Assembly (NCBI GenBank): GCA_045542355.1
Contig: JAZQKX010000003.1
Location: 1 to 63,418 of the forward strand
Origin: UMGS1532 sp045542355
GTDB lineage: Bacteria; Bacillota; Clostridia; Oscillospirales; Acutalibacteraceae
Direction: 5' to 3'
DNA: 63,418 nt
The notes beneath the pieces were generated by a model. It was not told where the DNA came from. It was given only the letters and a program-made list of their open reading frames with translations, and did no database searches. The position numbers and the translations under genes were made by a program. This document shows, piece by piece, positions 48,910-57,885 of the stretch; position 1 is the stretch's first letter, and each line of letters starts with the position of its first letter.

Positions 48910-50214
48910 TTAAAATCTTCTGTAGCGTTTTACTGCGCCATAGCGTTTCTTCTTTGAGTTGAGCCGTACAGTGACAGCAATGAAAACTATCAGCAGTATA
49001 AACAGGGCGAATAAGCCCAAGAAAAAGAATGTCTTATATTTTATAAAGAAGTTTTGCACCGCGGATGCCACCTTGAGCAGCTGAGAGCCCTCCACGGATT
49101 CAGCAATAACAGCGTTTGTGGAGCCAATTTTTTCGTCGGCATAATAAAGATTTACCGTGCCCACAACGTCGCCCTTCCTCACGGGAGCCTCGGCGCGTTT
49201 TATCCGGTAGTCAATTTTTATCTCCACCGTGCTTTCGTCGGCATCCTTGGGAATCAGGGCATAGACCTCTTTTTCGGGTCGGATGTTAACAGTGTCGTAA
49301 TCCCAGGAATAGTCAATGGGTATACTGTCGATGGTTTCGGAATTTTCCAGCACAGAGCGATAGTTAAAGTTTGTGAAAGCCCAGCGGAAAAGCTCGGCGG
49401 TGTCAATGAATTCATAGCGGTTTTCCAAGGAGTTGTCCTGCGGGGGACAGCCCACCAGTATGCTTATATAGGTCATGCCCTCATAAGAGGCGGTGGATGC
49501 GAGGCAACGACCCGCCTCGGTGGTGTAGCCTGTCTTAAAGCCTGTGGCATAGGAATAATGATAGCCGCTGTTGGGGTCGATGAGAAGATTTGTGGCGGCA
49601 AGGGTAATATCGTTTTTGGTTATATATCGGGCAACCTTTACAACATCGGTTATCAAGGAATACTGCATGGCATATTTTGTGAGTATACATAGGTCTCTGA
49701 CTGTGCTATAATGGTCAGGGTCGTGGAGACCGTGGCAGTTGGTGAAATGGGTGTTTTGCATACCTATTTCCTTAGCCTTGGCGTTCATCATTTCTATGAA
49801 TTTTTCCTCGTTTCCCGCAATATGCTCTGCAATGACGGCGGATGCATCGGCGCAGGATTTGACAAGGGTATATGCCAACAGGTCGTGGCCGTTAACCTTT
49901 TCTCCCGCCTCAAAACCTGCGATAACAGCTTCAGAGTAGCGGTATTCCAGATACACATCCTCAGACACGGTCAGGGTCAGATTCTCTAAATCAGACTCAC
50001 CCTCCACAAGAAGTATAGCTACCATGATTTTTGTGAGAGACGCGGGGTATATTTTTTTGTCGATATCGTCGGAATAGACAATAGTGTTTGTGTCTACGTT
50101 ATATAGTATTCCCGCGTCGGCATGGGTTTTGAAGGTGGGCTTGTAGGCATGTGCCGAGAGGGGGATGGACAGGACAAAAATCAGCGTTAAAATAAGACTT
50201 ATAAATTTTTTCAT
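48910..50214 (-). CDS. dacA: D-alanyl-D-alanine carboxypeptidase (S11, DacA-like)
   Basis: Exported penicillin-binding protein that trims the terminal D-Ala of peptidoglycan stem peptides. 434 residues: signal peptide (cut near AHA-Y), the SxxK motif SLTK (Ser59, Lys62), KTG at 227-229 (GFKTGYTTEAG), a beta-rich C-terminal domain, and a C-terminal membrane helix (FFFLGLFALFILLIVFIAV) with a basic tail. The second motif, normally SxN, reads S120-C-A122-D, so the usual Asn is missing; some clostridial S11 enzymes also vary here. Single gene. Confidence 0.92.
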   Translation of the reverse strand: MKKFISLILTLIFVLSIPLSAHAYKPTFKTHADAGILYNVDTNTIVYSDDIDKKIYPASLTKIMVAILLVEGESDLENLTLTVSEDVYLEYRYSEAVIAGFEAGEKVNGHDLLAYTLVKSCADASAVIAEHIAGNEEKFIEMMNAKAKEIGMQNTHFTNCHGLHDPDHYSTVRDLCILTKYAMQYSLITDVVKVARYITKNDITLAATNLLIDPNSGYHYSYATGFKTGYTTEAGRCLASTASYEGMTYISILVGCPPQDNSLENRYEFIDTAELFRWAFTNFNYRSVLENSETIDSIPIDYSWDYDTVNIRPEKEVYALIPKDADESTVEIKIDYRIKRAEAPVRKGDVVGTVNLYYADEKIGSTNAVIAESVEGSQLLKVASAVQNFFIKYKTFFFLGLFALFILLIVFIAVTVRLNSKKKRYGAVKRYRRF

Positions 50215-50343
50215 AGCATTCTCCGAAAAAATGTAGTATTATATATGTAAGACAAGATTCTTCAACAATATTAGTATAATCCTTTTTTAGGTTTTTGTAA
50301 AGGTCAAAGACAGTAAAATTTTAAATAAAAGGCGTGGTTATAA

Positions 50344-51039
50344 TTGGTATATGTAACGGGTGATATGCACGGGGACGAAAACCGCTTGTTTGACTCCCAG
50401 TGGCGAAAGCTGAAGGCAGGGGATACCCTTATCGTTTGCGGTGACTTCGGCTTTTTGTGGGACGGAAGCAAAAGGGAAAAAGAAGCTTTGGAATATTTAG
50501 GTAGCCGTAAGTTTAATGTGGTGTTCTTAGACGGCACACATGAAAATTTCGGACTATTATCTAAATGCCGTGAAACTGTTTGGAAAGGTGGACACGTCCG
50601 CCGAGTTTCCGGAAATCTTTTCAATCTTATGAGAGGTCAGGTTTTTAATATCGAGGGTAATAAGATTTTTACCTTCGGCGGTGGTGAGAGCGCCGACCGA
50701 GATATCCGAAGAGAGCAGGGCAAATGGTGGAGAGAGGAACTTCCCACCGCCGAGGAATTTAAGGTGGGGGCAGAAAACCTTGACGAAATCGGCTGTAAGG
50801 TTGACTACATATTGACCCATGAGCCGCCCCAGCTTGTGAAAAGTGCGATGCAACTGAGGGCAGGTGCGGAACAAAGGGTGTCTAAGCTTAATGGATTTTT
50901 GGAAGAGGTGTCAAGAACCTGTGAATATCGGCACTGGTACTTCGGCTCAATGCATGAAGATAGGACTCTGACTCCTAAATTCACCTGTGTGTTCAATAAA
51001 ATTTTACCCATCGAGGGCTGTGGCGAGGAAAAGATTTAA
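50344..51039 (+). CDS. Calcineurin-like metallophosphoesterase
   Basis: A 231-residue phosphoesterase: TGDMHGDENRLF at the N-terminus, GDFGFLWDG near 38, DGTHENFGLL (GNHE-like) near 64, YILTHEPP near 155 and a C-terminal His region (RHWYFGSMHED). The small metallophosphoesterase type is often found next to phage or accessory genes and has no known substrate here. Translation starts with TTG (50344), because an in-frame TAA lies directly upstream. Its stop overlaps the start of the GNAT gene. Confidence 0.85.
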   Translation: MVYVTGDMHGDENRLFDSQWRKLKAGDTLIVCGDFGFLWDGSKREKEALEYLGSRKFNVVFLDGTHENFGLLSKCRETVWKGGHVRRVSGNLFNLMRGQVFNIEGNKIFTFGGGESADRDIRREQGKWWREELPTAEEFKVGAENLDEIGCKVDYILTHEPPQLVKSAMQLRAGAEQRVSKLNGFLEEVSRTCEYRHWYFGSMHEDRTLTPKFTCVFNKILPIEGCGEEKI

Positions 51040-51539
51040 TGGAATTCAGAAGAGCAACCGAAAAGGATTTCCATGGAGCAGTAGCACTGCTGGAAATGGG
51101 CAGACGTAACATTGCCGAGCTGGGGATAGACCAGTGGCAAAACGGCAGTCCCAACGCCGACGATATCCTTAATGATATAAAAAACGGAAACTGTTACGTG
51201 GCGGTGGAGGATGATATCTACCTTGCCACGCTGTATATAGGCTTCGATGGAGAAAAAACCTATGGTAAGATAGAGGGTGAATGGTTGCAGGACGGGGATT
51301 ATACCACCCTGCACAGAGTGGCTGTCAATACCGAGTACAGAGGCAAGGGTATCTTTGCGGCGGCGGTTAATTTTGCCACCCTTTTAAGCCGTTCCAAGGG
51401 TGTTTATGCTTTAAGAATTGACACCCACTATGGCAACACCAGAATGCAGTCGGCACTTAAAAAGAATGGATTTACTCCCTGTGGAAAAATATGGTTGGAG
51501 TGTGGAGACGAACGCTTGGCTTTCCAAAAAATTATTTAA
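51039..51539 (+). CDS. GNAT-family N-acetyltransferase
   Basis: A 166-residue acetyl-CoA-dependent acyltransferase. It begins MEFRRATEKDFHGAVALLE; the acetyl-CoA loop is HRVAVNTEYRGKGIFAAAVNF near residue 90 (RGKGxF variant of Q/RxxGxG/A), and the closing strand DTHYGNTRMQSALKKNGFTP is typical. The substrate is unknown. It is translationally coupled to the phosphoesterase gene (TAATG). Confidence 0.9.
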   Translation: MEFRRATEKDFHGAVALLEMGRRNIAELGIDQWQNGSPNADDILNDIKNGNCYVAVEDDIYLATLYIGFDGEKTYGKIEGEWLQDGDYTTLHRVAVNTEYRGKGIFAAAVNFATLLSRSKGVYALRIDTHYGNTRMQSALKKNGFTPCGKIWLECGDERLAFQKII

Positions 51540-51555
51540 AGCTGAGCCACCGCTA

Positions 51556-51584
51556 TTGACATTCCCAGGGTTTAATATTATCAT
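51556..51584 (+). promoter_or_regulatory. Sigma-A promoter of asnA
   Basis: TTGACA, 17 bases, TATCAT, just after the GNAT stop codon. Confidence 0.6.
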
Positions 51585-51629
51585 ATATAATATTGTATAT
51601 ATTATCAATTTTTCGAAGGAGACCTTCAG

Positions 51630-52637
51630 ATGAAAGGTTTTAAAATGGTAGAGGGCTATCGCTCAACCCTGTCGTTGAGAGAAACCCAAAAGGCTATAAA
51701 ATTTGTAAAGGACACATTTCAGCACGAAATTAAACCCGCCCTTAATCTTCAAAGAATAAGTGCGCCACTTTTCGTTACGAAGTCAAGCGGTATTAACGAT
51801 GACCTTAACGGCGTAGAGCGCAAGGTGCATTTCACCATCCGCGAAACTGGCGAGGAGGCTGAGGTTGTGCAATCTCTGGCTAAGTGGAAGCGCATGGCAC
51901 TGCACCGCTACGGCTTCTCGGCTGGCGAGGGACTTTACACCGATATGAGCGCGATTCGTCGCGACGACGATATGGATAATATTCATTCCATCTATGTTGA
52001 CCAATGGGATTGGGAAAGGGTTATAACCCCCGCCGACCGAAATATTGAGTTCTTAAAGGATATTGTCCGCAGAATCGTTAAGGCAATAGCCCATACCGCC
52101 CGCAAGGTGCAGTATGAATACCCCGGTCTTACCAATAGAATAACCGAGGATGTATTTTTTATAACATCTCAGGAGCTGGAGGATATGTATCCCGAGCTCA
52201 CAGGTAAGCAGAGGGAATATGAAATAACCAAGGAGCATAAGACTGTATTCTTAATGCAGATAGGTCATAAGCTCAAAAGCGGTAAAAAGCACGACGGCAG
52301 AGCCCCCGATTATGACGACTGGAATCTAAACGGCGACCTGCTTCTCTGGAATCCCGTTTTGGAGGAACAGCTGGAAATTTCCTCAATGGGAATTCGCGTA
52401 GATGCCGAAACCCTCCACCGTCAGTTGGAGACAGAAAACTGCCTTGATAGGGAGGAATTCCCCTACCATAAGGGAATTTTAAGCGGTGAGCTTCCTCTTA
52501 CCATCGGCGGCGGTATCGGCCAGTCGAGACTTTGTCTTTTGCTTCTGGAAAAGCTTCACATCGGCGAAGTCCAATCCTCAATCTGGCAACCTGAGGTTGT
52601 GGAGGAATGCCGTAAGCATTCAATAAACCTGCTTTAA
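51630..52637 (+). CDS. asnA: Aspartate--ammonia ligase
   Basis: Makes asparagine from aspartate, ammonia and ATP (class II aminoacyl-tRNA-synthetase fold, not the glutamine-dependent AsnB). 335 residues, standard length. Motifs: APLFVTKSSGINDDLNGVER near residue 44, VDQWDWERVI near 115, DGRAPDYDDWNLNGDLLLWN near 222, and the ATP-site GGGIGQSRLCLLLL near 295. GAAGGAGACC precedes the ATG. Single gene with promoter and terminator. Confidence 0.96.
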   Translation: MKGFKMVEGYRSTLSLRETQKAIKFVKDTFQHEIKPALNLQRISAPLFVTKSSGINDDLNGVERKVHFTIRETGEEAEVVQSLAKWKRMALHRYGFSAGEGLYTDMSAIRRDDDMDNIHSIYVDQWDWERVITPADRNIEFLKDIVRRIVKAIAHTARKVQYEYPGLTNRITEDVFFITSQELEDMYPELTGKQREYEITKEHKTVFLMQIGHKLKSGKKHDGRAPDYDDWNLNGDLLLWNPVLEEQLEISSMGIRVDAETLHRQLETENCLDREEFPYHKGILSGELPLTIGGGIGQSRLCLLLLEKLHIGEVQSSIWQPEVVEECRKHSINLL

Positions 52638-52644
52638 CGTTTGA

Positions 52645-52680
52645 AAAGAGACACTTGGATTAACGAAGTGTCTCTTTTTG
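52645..52680 (+). terminator. Terminator of asnA
   Basis: A 13-bp stem, AAAAGAGACACTT with AAGTGTCTCTTTT, then T. Confidence 0.92.
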
Positions 52681-52756
52681 TGTATTTTCAACTATTCCAG
52701 AAACATCTTTTGTTCATATTTCTATACCCGCAAAAACAAATAATTGTTTGCGGGAC

Positions 52757-52785
52757 TTGATTTTTCTCTCTGTTTGGGATAAAAT
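52757..52785 (+). promoter_or_regulatory. Sigma-A promoter of fba
   Basis: TTGATT, 17 bases, TAAAAT. Confidence 0.7.
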
Positions 52786-52813
52786 AGAATAAAATGTATA
52801 GGAGGAATTTCAA

Positions 52814-53677
52814 ATGTTAGTTTCTGCAAAAGACATGCTACAAAAGGCTAAAGCCGGTAAATATGCCGTTGGTCAGTTCAATATTAACAACCTTGAATGG
52901 ACCAAGGCTATCCTTTTAACTGCTGAGGAGCTCAAGTCTCCCGTTATTCTCGGTGTTTCCGAGGGCGCAGGTAAATATATGTGCGGCTATACAACCGTTG
53001 TTGGTATGGTAAAGGGTATGATTGAGGAATTGGGCATCACAGTTCCCGTTGCTCTCCACCTTGACCATGGTAGCTACGAAGCCGCCAAGAAGTGCATCGA
53101 GGCTGGTTTCTCGTCGGTTATGTTCGACGGCTCCCACTATTCTATCGAAGAAAACATTGCAAAGACCAAGGAATTGGTTGAGCTCACCGATAGCCTCGGT
53201 ATTTCCCTTGAGGCTGAGGTAGGTGCTATCGGCGGTGAAGAAGACGGCGTTGTTGGCAGTGGTGAGGTTGCTGACCCTGATGAATGCAAAATGATTGCCG
53301 ACTTAGGCGTTACAATGTTGGCTGCCGGTATTGGTAATATCCACGGCAAATATCCCGAAAACTGGGCAGGTCTTTCTTTCGACACCTTAGCTCAGATTCA
53401 GGAAAAAACCACCACCATGCCCTTAGTTCTCCATGGCGGTACAGGTATCCCTGCTGATATGATTCAAAAGGCTATTTCCTTGGGCGTTTCTAAAATTAAC
53501 GTTAACACCGAGTGTCAGCTCGCTTTTGCTGCCGCTACCAGACAGTACATCGAGGAGGGTAAAGACCTCGTTGGCAAGGGCTTCGACCCCAGAAAGATTC
53601 TTGCCCCCGGTGTGGAGGCTATCAAGGCAACCGTTAAGGAAAAGATGGAGTTGTTCGGCTCAATCGGCAAGGCTTAA
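52814..53677 (+). CDS. fba: Class II fructose-1,6-bisphosphate aldolase
   Basis: Zinc aldolase that splits fructose 1,6-bisphosphate in glycolysis. 287 residues. Motifs: GQFNINNLEW at the start, HLDHGSYE (His ligand and Asp of the proton donor) near 82, EAEVGAIGGEEDG near 135, GIGNIHGKYP near 177, LVLHGGTGIP near 209, INVNTECQLAF near 230. AGGAGG lies eight bases before the ATG. Tagatose-bisphosphate aldolase is the only close alternative. Single gene with a strong hairpin behind it. Confidence 0.96.
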   Translation: MLVSAKDMLQKAKAGKYAVGQFNINNLEWTKAILLTAEELKSPVILGVSEGAGKYMCGYTTVVGMVKGMIEELGITVPVALHLDHGSYEAAKKCIEAGFSSVMFDGSHYSIEENIAKTKELVELTDSLGISLEAEVGAIGGEEDGVVGSGEVADPDECKMIADLGVTMLAAGIGNIHGKYPENWAGLSFDTLAQIQEKTTTMPLVLHGGTGIPADMIQKAISLGVSKINVNTECQLAFAAATRQYIEEGKDLVGKGFDPRKILAPGVEAIKATVKEKMELFGSIGKA

Positions 53678-53698
53678 TTTAACTGAATTAATGAATGT

Positions 53699-53733
53699 GA
53701 GAGATGGTCGGTATAGACCGTCTCTCTTTTTTA
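53699..53733 (+). terminator. Terminator of fba
   Basis: Stem GAGAGATGGTC with GACCGTCTCTC (one G-T pair) followed by TTTTTTA. Confidence 0.9.
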
Positions 53734-53791
53734 TTGGTTAGATTCAACAAAACACTTTTCCCTCATTACCCGAATTTGTACAACAGTTAAC

Positions 53792-53829
53792 TTGACAAAG
53801 TCTATGTATTAAAGTATAATTGTATACAA
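53792..53829 (+). promoter_or_regulatory. Consensus promoter and candidate GntR operator of the citrate operon
   Basis: TTGACA, 17 bases, TATAAT is a perfect sigma-A promoter. Overlapping the transcription start is the palindrome TTGTATACAA (53820-53829), of the type bound by FCD-class GntR regulators; such a regulator is the second gene of the operon, so autoregulation is likely. Similar half-sites (GTATAC, TTGTC) continue to about 53850. Confidence 0.75.
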
Positions 53830-53908
53830 ATATACATATATTGTCATAGGATCTGAAAGATATTGCTTAAAATATTGCCATTTACTATCAACATAAGGAG
53901 GTTTTAAT

Positions 53909-55285
53909 ATGGTAGAAATATCACCAAAAACCAATCTGTTAGAGGAAAAGGACTATAAATATTCCTTGCAGGATATCAAAGACCCCAATCTCTATAGAGA
54001 CATATATAACTACGAGGATGTACCTAAGGTTGCCTTTAACCACCGCCGTGTGCCAATGGGTATGCCCAAGGAAATCTGGATAACCGACACCTCGCTTCGC
54101 GACGGTCAGCAATCCCGTGAGCCCTACACTGTGGAGCAGATTGTGGAACTGTATAAACTCATGTCGAAGTTAGGCGGACCTTTTGGAATTATCCGCCAGA
54201 CTGAGTTCTTTGTTTATAGCCAAAAAGACAGAGAAGCCATCGAGAAGTGTCAGGCGTTGGGTCTTAAATTCCCCGAAATCACCACATGGATAAGAGCCAG
54301 CAAAGAGGACTTTAAGCTGGTTCGCGATTTGGGTATACGCGAGACAGGTATACTTGTTTCCTGTAGTGACTACCACATTTTCAAAAAGCTTAAAATGAGC
54401 CGCAAACAGGCGATGGACCATTATCTCGCCGCTGTTGGCGAGGCTTTTGAGGCTGGTGTTATGCCAAGGTGCCACTTGGAGGATATAACCCGCGCCGATT
54501 TCTATGGCTTTGTCGTTCCCTTTGTAAATGAGCTTATGAAGATGTCCAAGGATGCGGGAATTCCTGTTAAAATTCGCGCCTGCGATACAATGGGATATGG
54601 TGTTCCATATTCAGAGGTGGCTCTGCCCAGAAGTGTCCCAGGTATAATCTACGGGCTTCAGCACTATTCCGATGTACCTAGTGAGATGCTGGAATGGCAC
54701 GGACACAACGACTTCTACAAGGCGGTTGCAAACGCATCCACAGCCTGGCTCTACGGTGCCTCCAGCGTAAACTGTTCTCTCCTCGGTATCGGTGAGCGCA
54801 CAGGTAACGTGCCCCTTGAAGCCATGGTGTTTGAATATGCCTCACTACGCGGCTCTATGGACGGAATGGACCCCACTGTCATCACCGAAATTGCCCAATA
54901 TTATAAAAAGGAAATCGGCTATGATATACCGCCTATGACTCCTTTTGTGGGCAATAGCTTCAATGTGACCCGCGCGGGTATACATGCCGACGGATTGCTT
55001 AAAGACGAGGAAATATATAATATTTTCAACACTAAGCGTTTGCTTAATCGTCCTACCTCGGTTATGCTGGGACAGAATTCAGGTCTTGCAGGAATAGCCT
55101 ATTGGATTAACGGTAACTATGGACTCCACGGTGCAGATGCAGTGGGCAAGAGAGATGAACTGGTGCTCAAGGTTAAGGATTGGATAGACGGCGAATATGC
55201 CGACGGCAGACAAACCACCCTTGCCACTCACGAAATCGAGGCAGTTATCGAAAAGCTGTCTGACGGCAAACTCAGCAGATTATAA
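53909..55285 (+). CDS. Re-type citrate synthase (isopropylmalate/homocitrate synthase family)
   Basis: A 458-residue HMGL-like acyltransferase. The catalytic TIM barrel has ITDTSLRDGQQSREPYTVEQ near residue 62, CHLEDITRADFYGF near 188, ACDTMGYGVPYSE near 224 and EWHGHNDFYKAVANA near 257 (metal-binding His-x-His). A close family tie to isopropylmalate and homocitrate synthase is clear, but the next genes are a regulator, aconitase and isocitrate dehydrogenase, the same setting as the Re-citrate synthase of Clostridium kluyveri. I therefore propose oxaloacetate + acetyl-CoA to citrate. It lacks the leucine regulatory domain, which supports this reading. Confidence 0.85.
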   Translation: MVEISPKTNLLEEKDYKYSLQDIKDPNLYRDIYNYEDVPKVAFNHRRVPMGMPKEIWITDTSLRDGQQSREPYTVEQIVELYKLMSKLGGPFGIIRQTEFFVYSQKDREAIEKCQALGLKFPEITTWIRASKEDFKLVRDLGIRETGILVSCSDYHIFKKLKMSRKQAMDHYLAAVGEAFEAGVMPRCHLEDITRADFYGFVVPFVNELMKMSKDAGIPVKIRACDTMGYGVPYSEVALPRSVPGIIYGLQHYSDVPSEMLEWHGHNDFYKAVANASTAWLYGASSVNCSLLGIGERTGNVPLEAMVFEYASLRGSMDGMDPTVITEIAQYYKKEIGYDIPPMTPFVGNSFNVTRAGIHADGLLKDEEIYNIFNTKRLLNRPTSVMLGQNSGLAGIAYWINGNYGLHGADAVGKRDELVLKVKDWIDGEYADGRQTTLATHEIEAVIEKLSDGKLSRL

Positions 55286-55297
55286 GGAGGAGCTAAA

Positions 55298-55948
55298 ATG
55301 GAACATAAGCATAGAAGCATTTCCTTGGCTGACCAGATTTTTGAAAGGTTAGAACAGGATATTTTAAGCGGAAAATACAGCCGTGGCGAAATCCTCACCG
55401 AGATGAAATTAAGCGAGGAGTTAGGTGTAAGCCGTACCCCTGTACGCGAGGCTCTCCGCCGACTCAGTCAGGAAAGAATCATAGAAGAGGTTTCAAAGGG
55501 AAGCCGAGTGCTGGGAATTTCCCCTGAGGATTTGGAGGATATTTTTAAGATTCGACTTCAAATCGAGGGAGTATGCGCCGCCGAAACCGCTCGTAACATC
55601 ACCGACGAGCAGTTGGATGAACTTCGCGAGGTGGTGGAAATGCAGGAGTTTTACATTTCAAAAGAAAACGTGGATAACATCCGCGCTATGGACAGCCGTT
55701 TCCATAAGCTTCTTTACAAATTCAGCGGTAGCAACATTTTCTACGACGTACTGTACCAGCTTCACCGCAAAACCCATAAATACAGACGTGTAGCGGTTTC
55801 CAGTCATTCGGGCGCTATTCATTCATTAGAGGAGCACCGCGAAATTTTCGAAGCAATCGCCTCCCACAATCCCGAGGTGGCAGAGAAACTAACAGTAAAA
55901 CACATCCAAAACGCAAAAGAGCGTCTTGTCAGCAAGATAGAGGAGTAA
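55298..55948 (+). CDS. GntR-family regulator with FCD domain
   Basis: A 216-residue transcription factor: winged-helix N-terminus (SLADQIFERLEQDILSGKY, then LGVSRTPVREALRRLSQE, the GntR signature) and an all-helical FCD ligand-binding C-terminus (IRLQIEGVCAAETAR, MDSRFHKLLY, HREIFEAIASHNPE with His metal ligands). Ligands of this class are often carboxylic acids; citrate or an intermediate is likely because the gene lies inside the citrate operon. It probably binds the palindrome at the promoter. Confidence 0.92.
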   Translation: MEHKHRSISLADQIFERLEQDILSGKYSRGEILTEMKLSEELGVSRTPVREALRRLSQERIIEEVSKGSRVLGISPEDLEDIFKIRLQIEGVCAAETARNITDEQLDELREVVEMQEFYISKENVDNIRAMDSRFHKLLYKFSGSNIFYDVLYQLHRKTHKYRRVAVSSHSGAIHSLEEHREIFEAIASHNPEVAEKLTVKHIQNAKERLVSKIEE

Positions 55949-55954
55949 TAAGCA

Positions 55955-57883
55955 ATGGGTCTTACAATAGCACAGAAAATCATAAAAGAACATTTAATAA
56001 GTGGAGATATGACGGTGGGCAGTGAGATAGCCCTCCGCATCGACCAGACTTTAACTCAGGACGCAACAGGTACCATGGCATATTTGGAGTTTGAAACCAT
56101 GGGTATCGACCGCGTTAAAACCCAGCGTAGCGTGGCATATATTGACCACAACACCCTGCAGTCGGGCTTTGAAAATGCCGACGACCATAGGTTTATTCAG
56201 TCTATAGCCAAAAAGCACGGAATTTATTTCTCCCGCCCAGGTAACGGCATTTGCCATCAGGTGCATTTAGAGAGATTTGGTATCCCGGGCCGAACCCTTA
56301 TAGGCTCCGACAGTCATACCCCAACAGGTGGCGGTATCGGTATGTTGGCGTTCGGCGCAGGTGGACTTGATGTTGCCGTTGCAATGGGTGGCGGTGCTTA
56401 CTACATAACCATGCCAAAGATGTACAAGGTTAACCTCACAGGTAAGCTCCGCGACTTTGTAACCGCCAAGGATGTCAGTCTCGAAATTCTCCGTCAGCTG
56501 TCTGTTAAGGGTGGCGTAGGCGCCATCATTGAATGGGGTGGAGAAGGCGTTAAGACCCTGTCTGTTCCCGAACGCGCCACCATCACCAATATGGGCACCG
56601 AGCTGGGTGCCACAACCTCCATTTTCCCCTCGGATGAAATTACCCGTGAATTCTTAGTAAAAGAGGGCAGAGGAGAGGATTATGTGGAGTTGTCAAGCGA
56701 CCCTGATGCCGAGTATGATAAGATTATAGACATCAACCTTTCCGAATTAAAGCCCCTTATTGCATGTCCCCATAGCCCCGACAATGTGGTTACCGTGGAG
56801 TCCTTAAAGGGAACTCGTGTTGATCAGGTCTGCATAGGCTCCTGCACCAATTCATCCCTTTTGGATATGCTTAAGGTTGCCGCAATACTCAAAGGCAAAA
56901 CTATAAAGGAAAGCATAAGCCTTTCTATTTCCCCAGGCTCCAAGCAGGTTTTCTCCATGCTAGCCGATTGCGGAGCTCTTAGTGATATAATTGCCAGTGG
57001 CGCCCGTGTGCTGGAATGTGCCTGTGGCCCTTGTATCGGTATGGGCTTTTCTCCCAATTCAGGGGGAGTAAGTCTCCGTACATTTAACCGTAATTTCTTG
57101 GGCCGTAGCGGTACAGCCGACGGTCAGGTATACTTAGTTTCTCCCGAAACTGCCGCCGCAGCGGCTCTAACAGGTGAGATAACCGACCCCACCACCCTCG
57201 GCAAGATGCCGGAGGTTGTTATTCCTGATGCCTTTAAAATTGACGATAGCGCAATAATTCCTCCCGCCGATTTGGAGGAGGCAAAATCATTGGAGATTCT
57301 TCGCGGACCCAATATCAAGAAGTTCCCCGATGCCGTGCCTCAGGAAGATGAGCTTTCGGCAGAGCTAGTGCTTAAGGTTGGAGACAATATCACCACCGAC
57401 CACATCATGCCTGCAGGCGCAAAAATTTTGCCCTATCGTTCAAACATTCCCCATCTTTCCCAGTATTGCTTTGCGGTTTGTGATGAAACCTTCCCTGAAA
57501 GAGCAAAGTCGGCTGGAAAGAGCATAATCGTTGGTGGTTCTAATTACGGTCAGGGATCCTCCCGTGAACATGCGGCTCTCGTTCCTATGTATTTAGGAGT
57601 CCGCGCAGTTATCACCAAGAGTTTCGCCCGTATCCATATTGCAAACCTTATCAATGCAGGTATCATGCCCTTAACCTTTAGAAACCCTGACGATTATGAT
57701 AAGCTGTCTCAGGGCGACAAGCTCACCTTAAAGGATGTATTTGAAGGCATGGAAAAGGGTGAAATGACCCTTTTCAACGAAACCAGTGGCGAAAGCTATG
57801 CTCTTTGCTGTTCCTTTACTGAAAGGCAAAAGGGAATATTAAAAGCAGGTAGCTTGTTGGCATACACAAAGGAGAATAATTAA
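55955..57883 (+). CDS. acnA: Aconitate hydratase
   Basis: Iron-sulfur enzyme interconverting citrate and isocitrate. 642 residues, the shorter bacterial form. Cluster-ligand motifs: CIGSCTNSSLLDM near 290 and ECACGPCIGMGFSPNSGG near 353 (three Cys for the [4Fe-4S] cluster). SDSHTPTGGGIGMLAFG near 118 and the C-terminal swivel domain (GDNITTDHIMPAGAKILPYR near 475, GGSNYGQGSSREHAAL near 533) are present. It lies 6 bases after the regulator gene. A methylcitrate or homoaconitate role is less likely given the context. Confidence 0.95.
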   Translation: MGLTIAQKIIKEHLISGDMTVGSEIALRIDQTLTQDATGTMAYLEFETMGIDRVKTQRSVAYIDHNTLQSGFENADDHRFIQSIAKKHGIYFSRPGNGICHQVHLERFGIPGRTLIGSDSHTPTGGGIGMLAFGAGGLDVAVAMGGGAYYITMPKMYKVNLTGKLRDFVTAKDVSLEILRQLSVKGGVGAIIEWGGEGVKTLSVPERATITNMGTELGATTSIFPSDEITREFLVKEGRGEDYVELSSDPDAEYDKIIDINLSELKPLIACPHSPDNVVTVESLKGTRVDQVCIGSCTNSSLLDMLKVAAILKGKTIKESISLSISPGSKQVFSMLADCGALSDIIASGARVLECACGPCIGMGFSPNSGGVSLRTFNRNFLGRSGTADGQVYLVSPETAAAAALTGEITDPTTLGKMPEVVIPDAFKIDDSAIIPPADLEEAKSLEILRGPNIKKFPDAVPQEDELSAELVLKVGDNITTDHIMPAGAKILPYRSNIPHLSQYCFAVCDETFPERAKSAGKSIIVGGSNYGQGSSREHAALVPMYLGVRAVITKSFARIHIANLINAGIMPLTFRNPDDYDKLSQGDKLTLKDVFEGMEKGEMTLFNETSGESYALCCSFTERQKGILKAGSLLAYTKENN

Positions 57884-57885
57884 CG

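Noticed and set aside
53909..55285. 2-isopropylmalate synthase of leucine synthesis
   Set aside because: There is no leucine-binding regulatory domain and no leuB/C/D; aconitase and isocitrate dehydrogenase follow instead.
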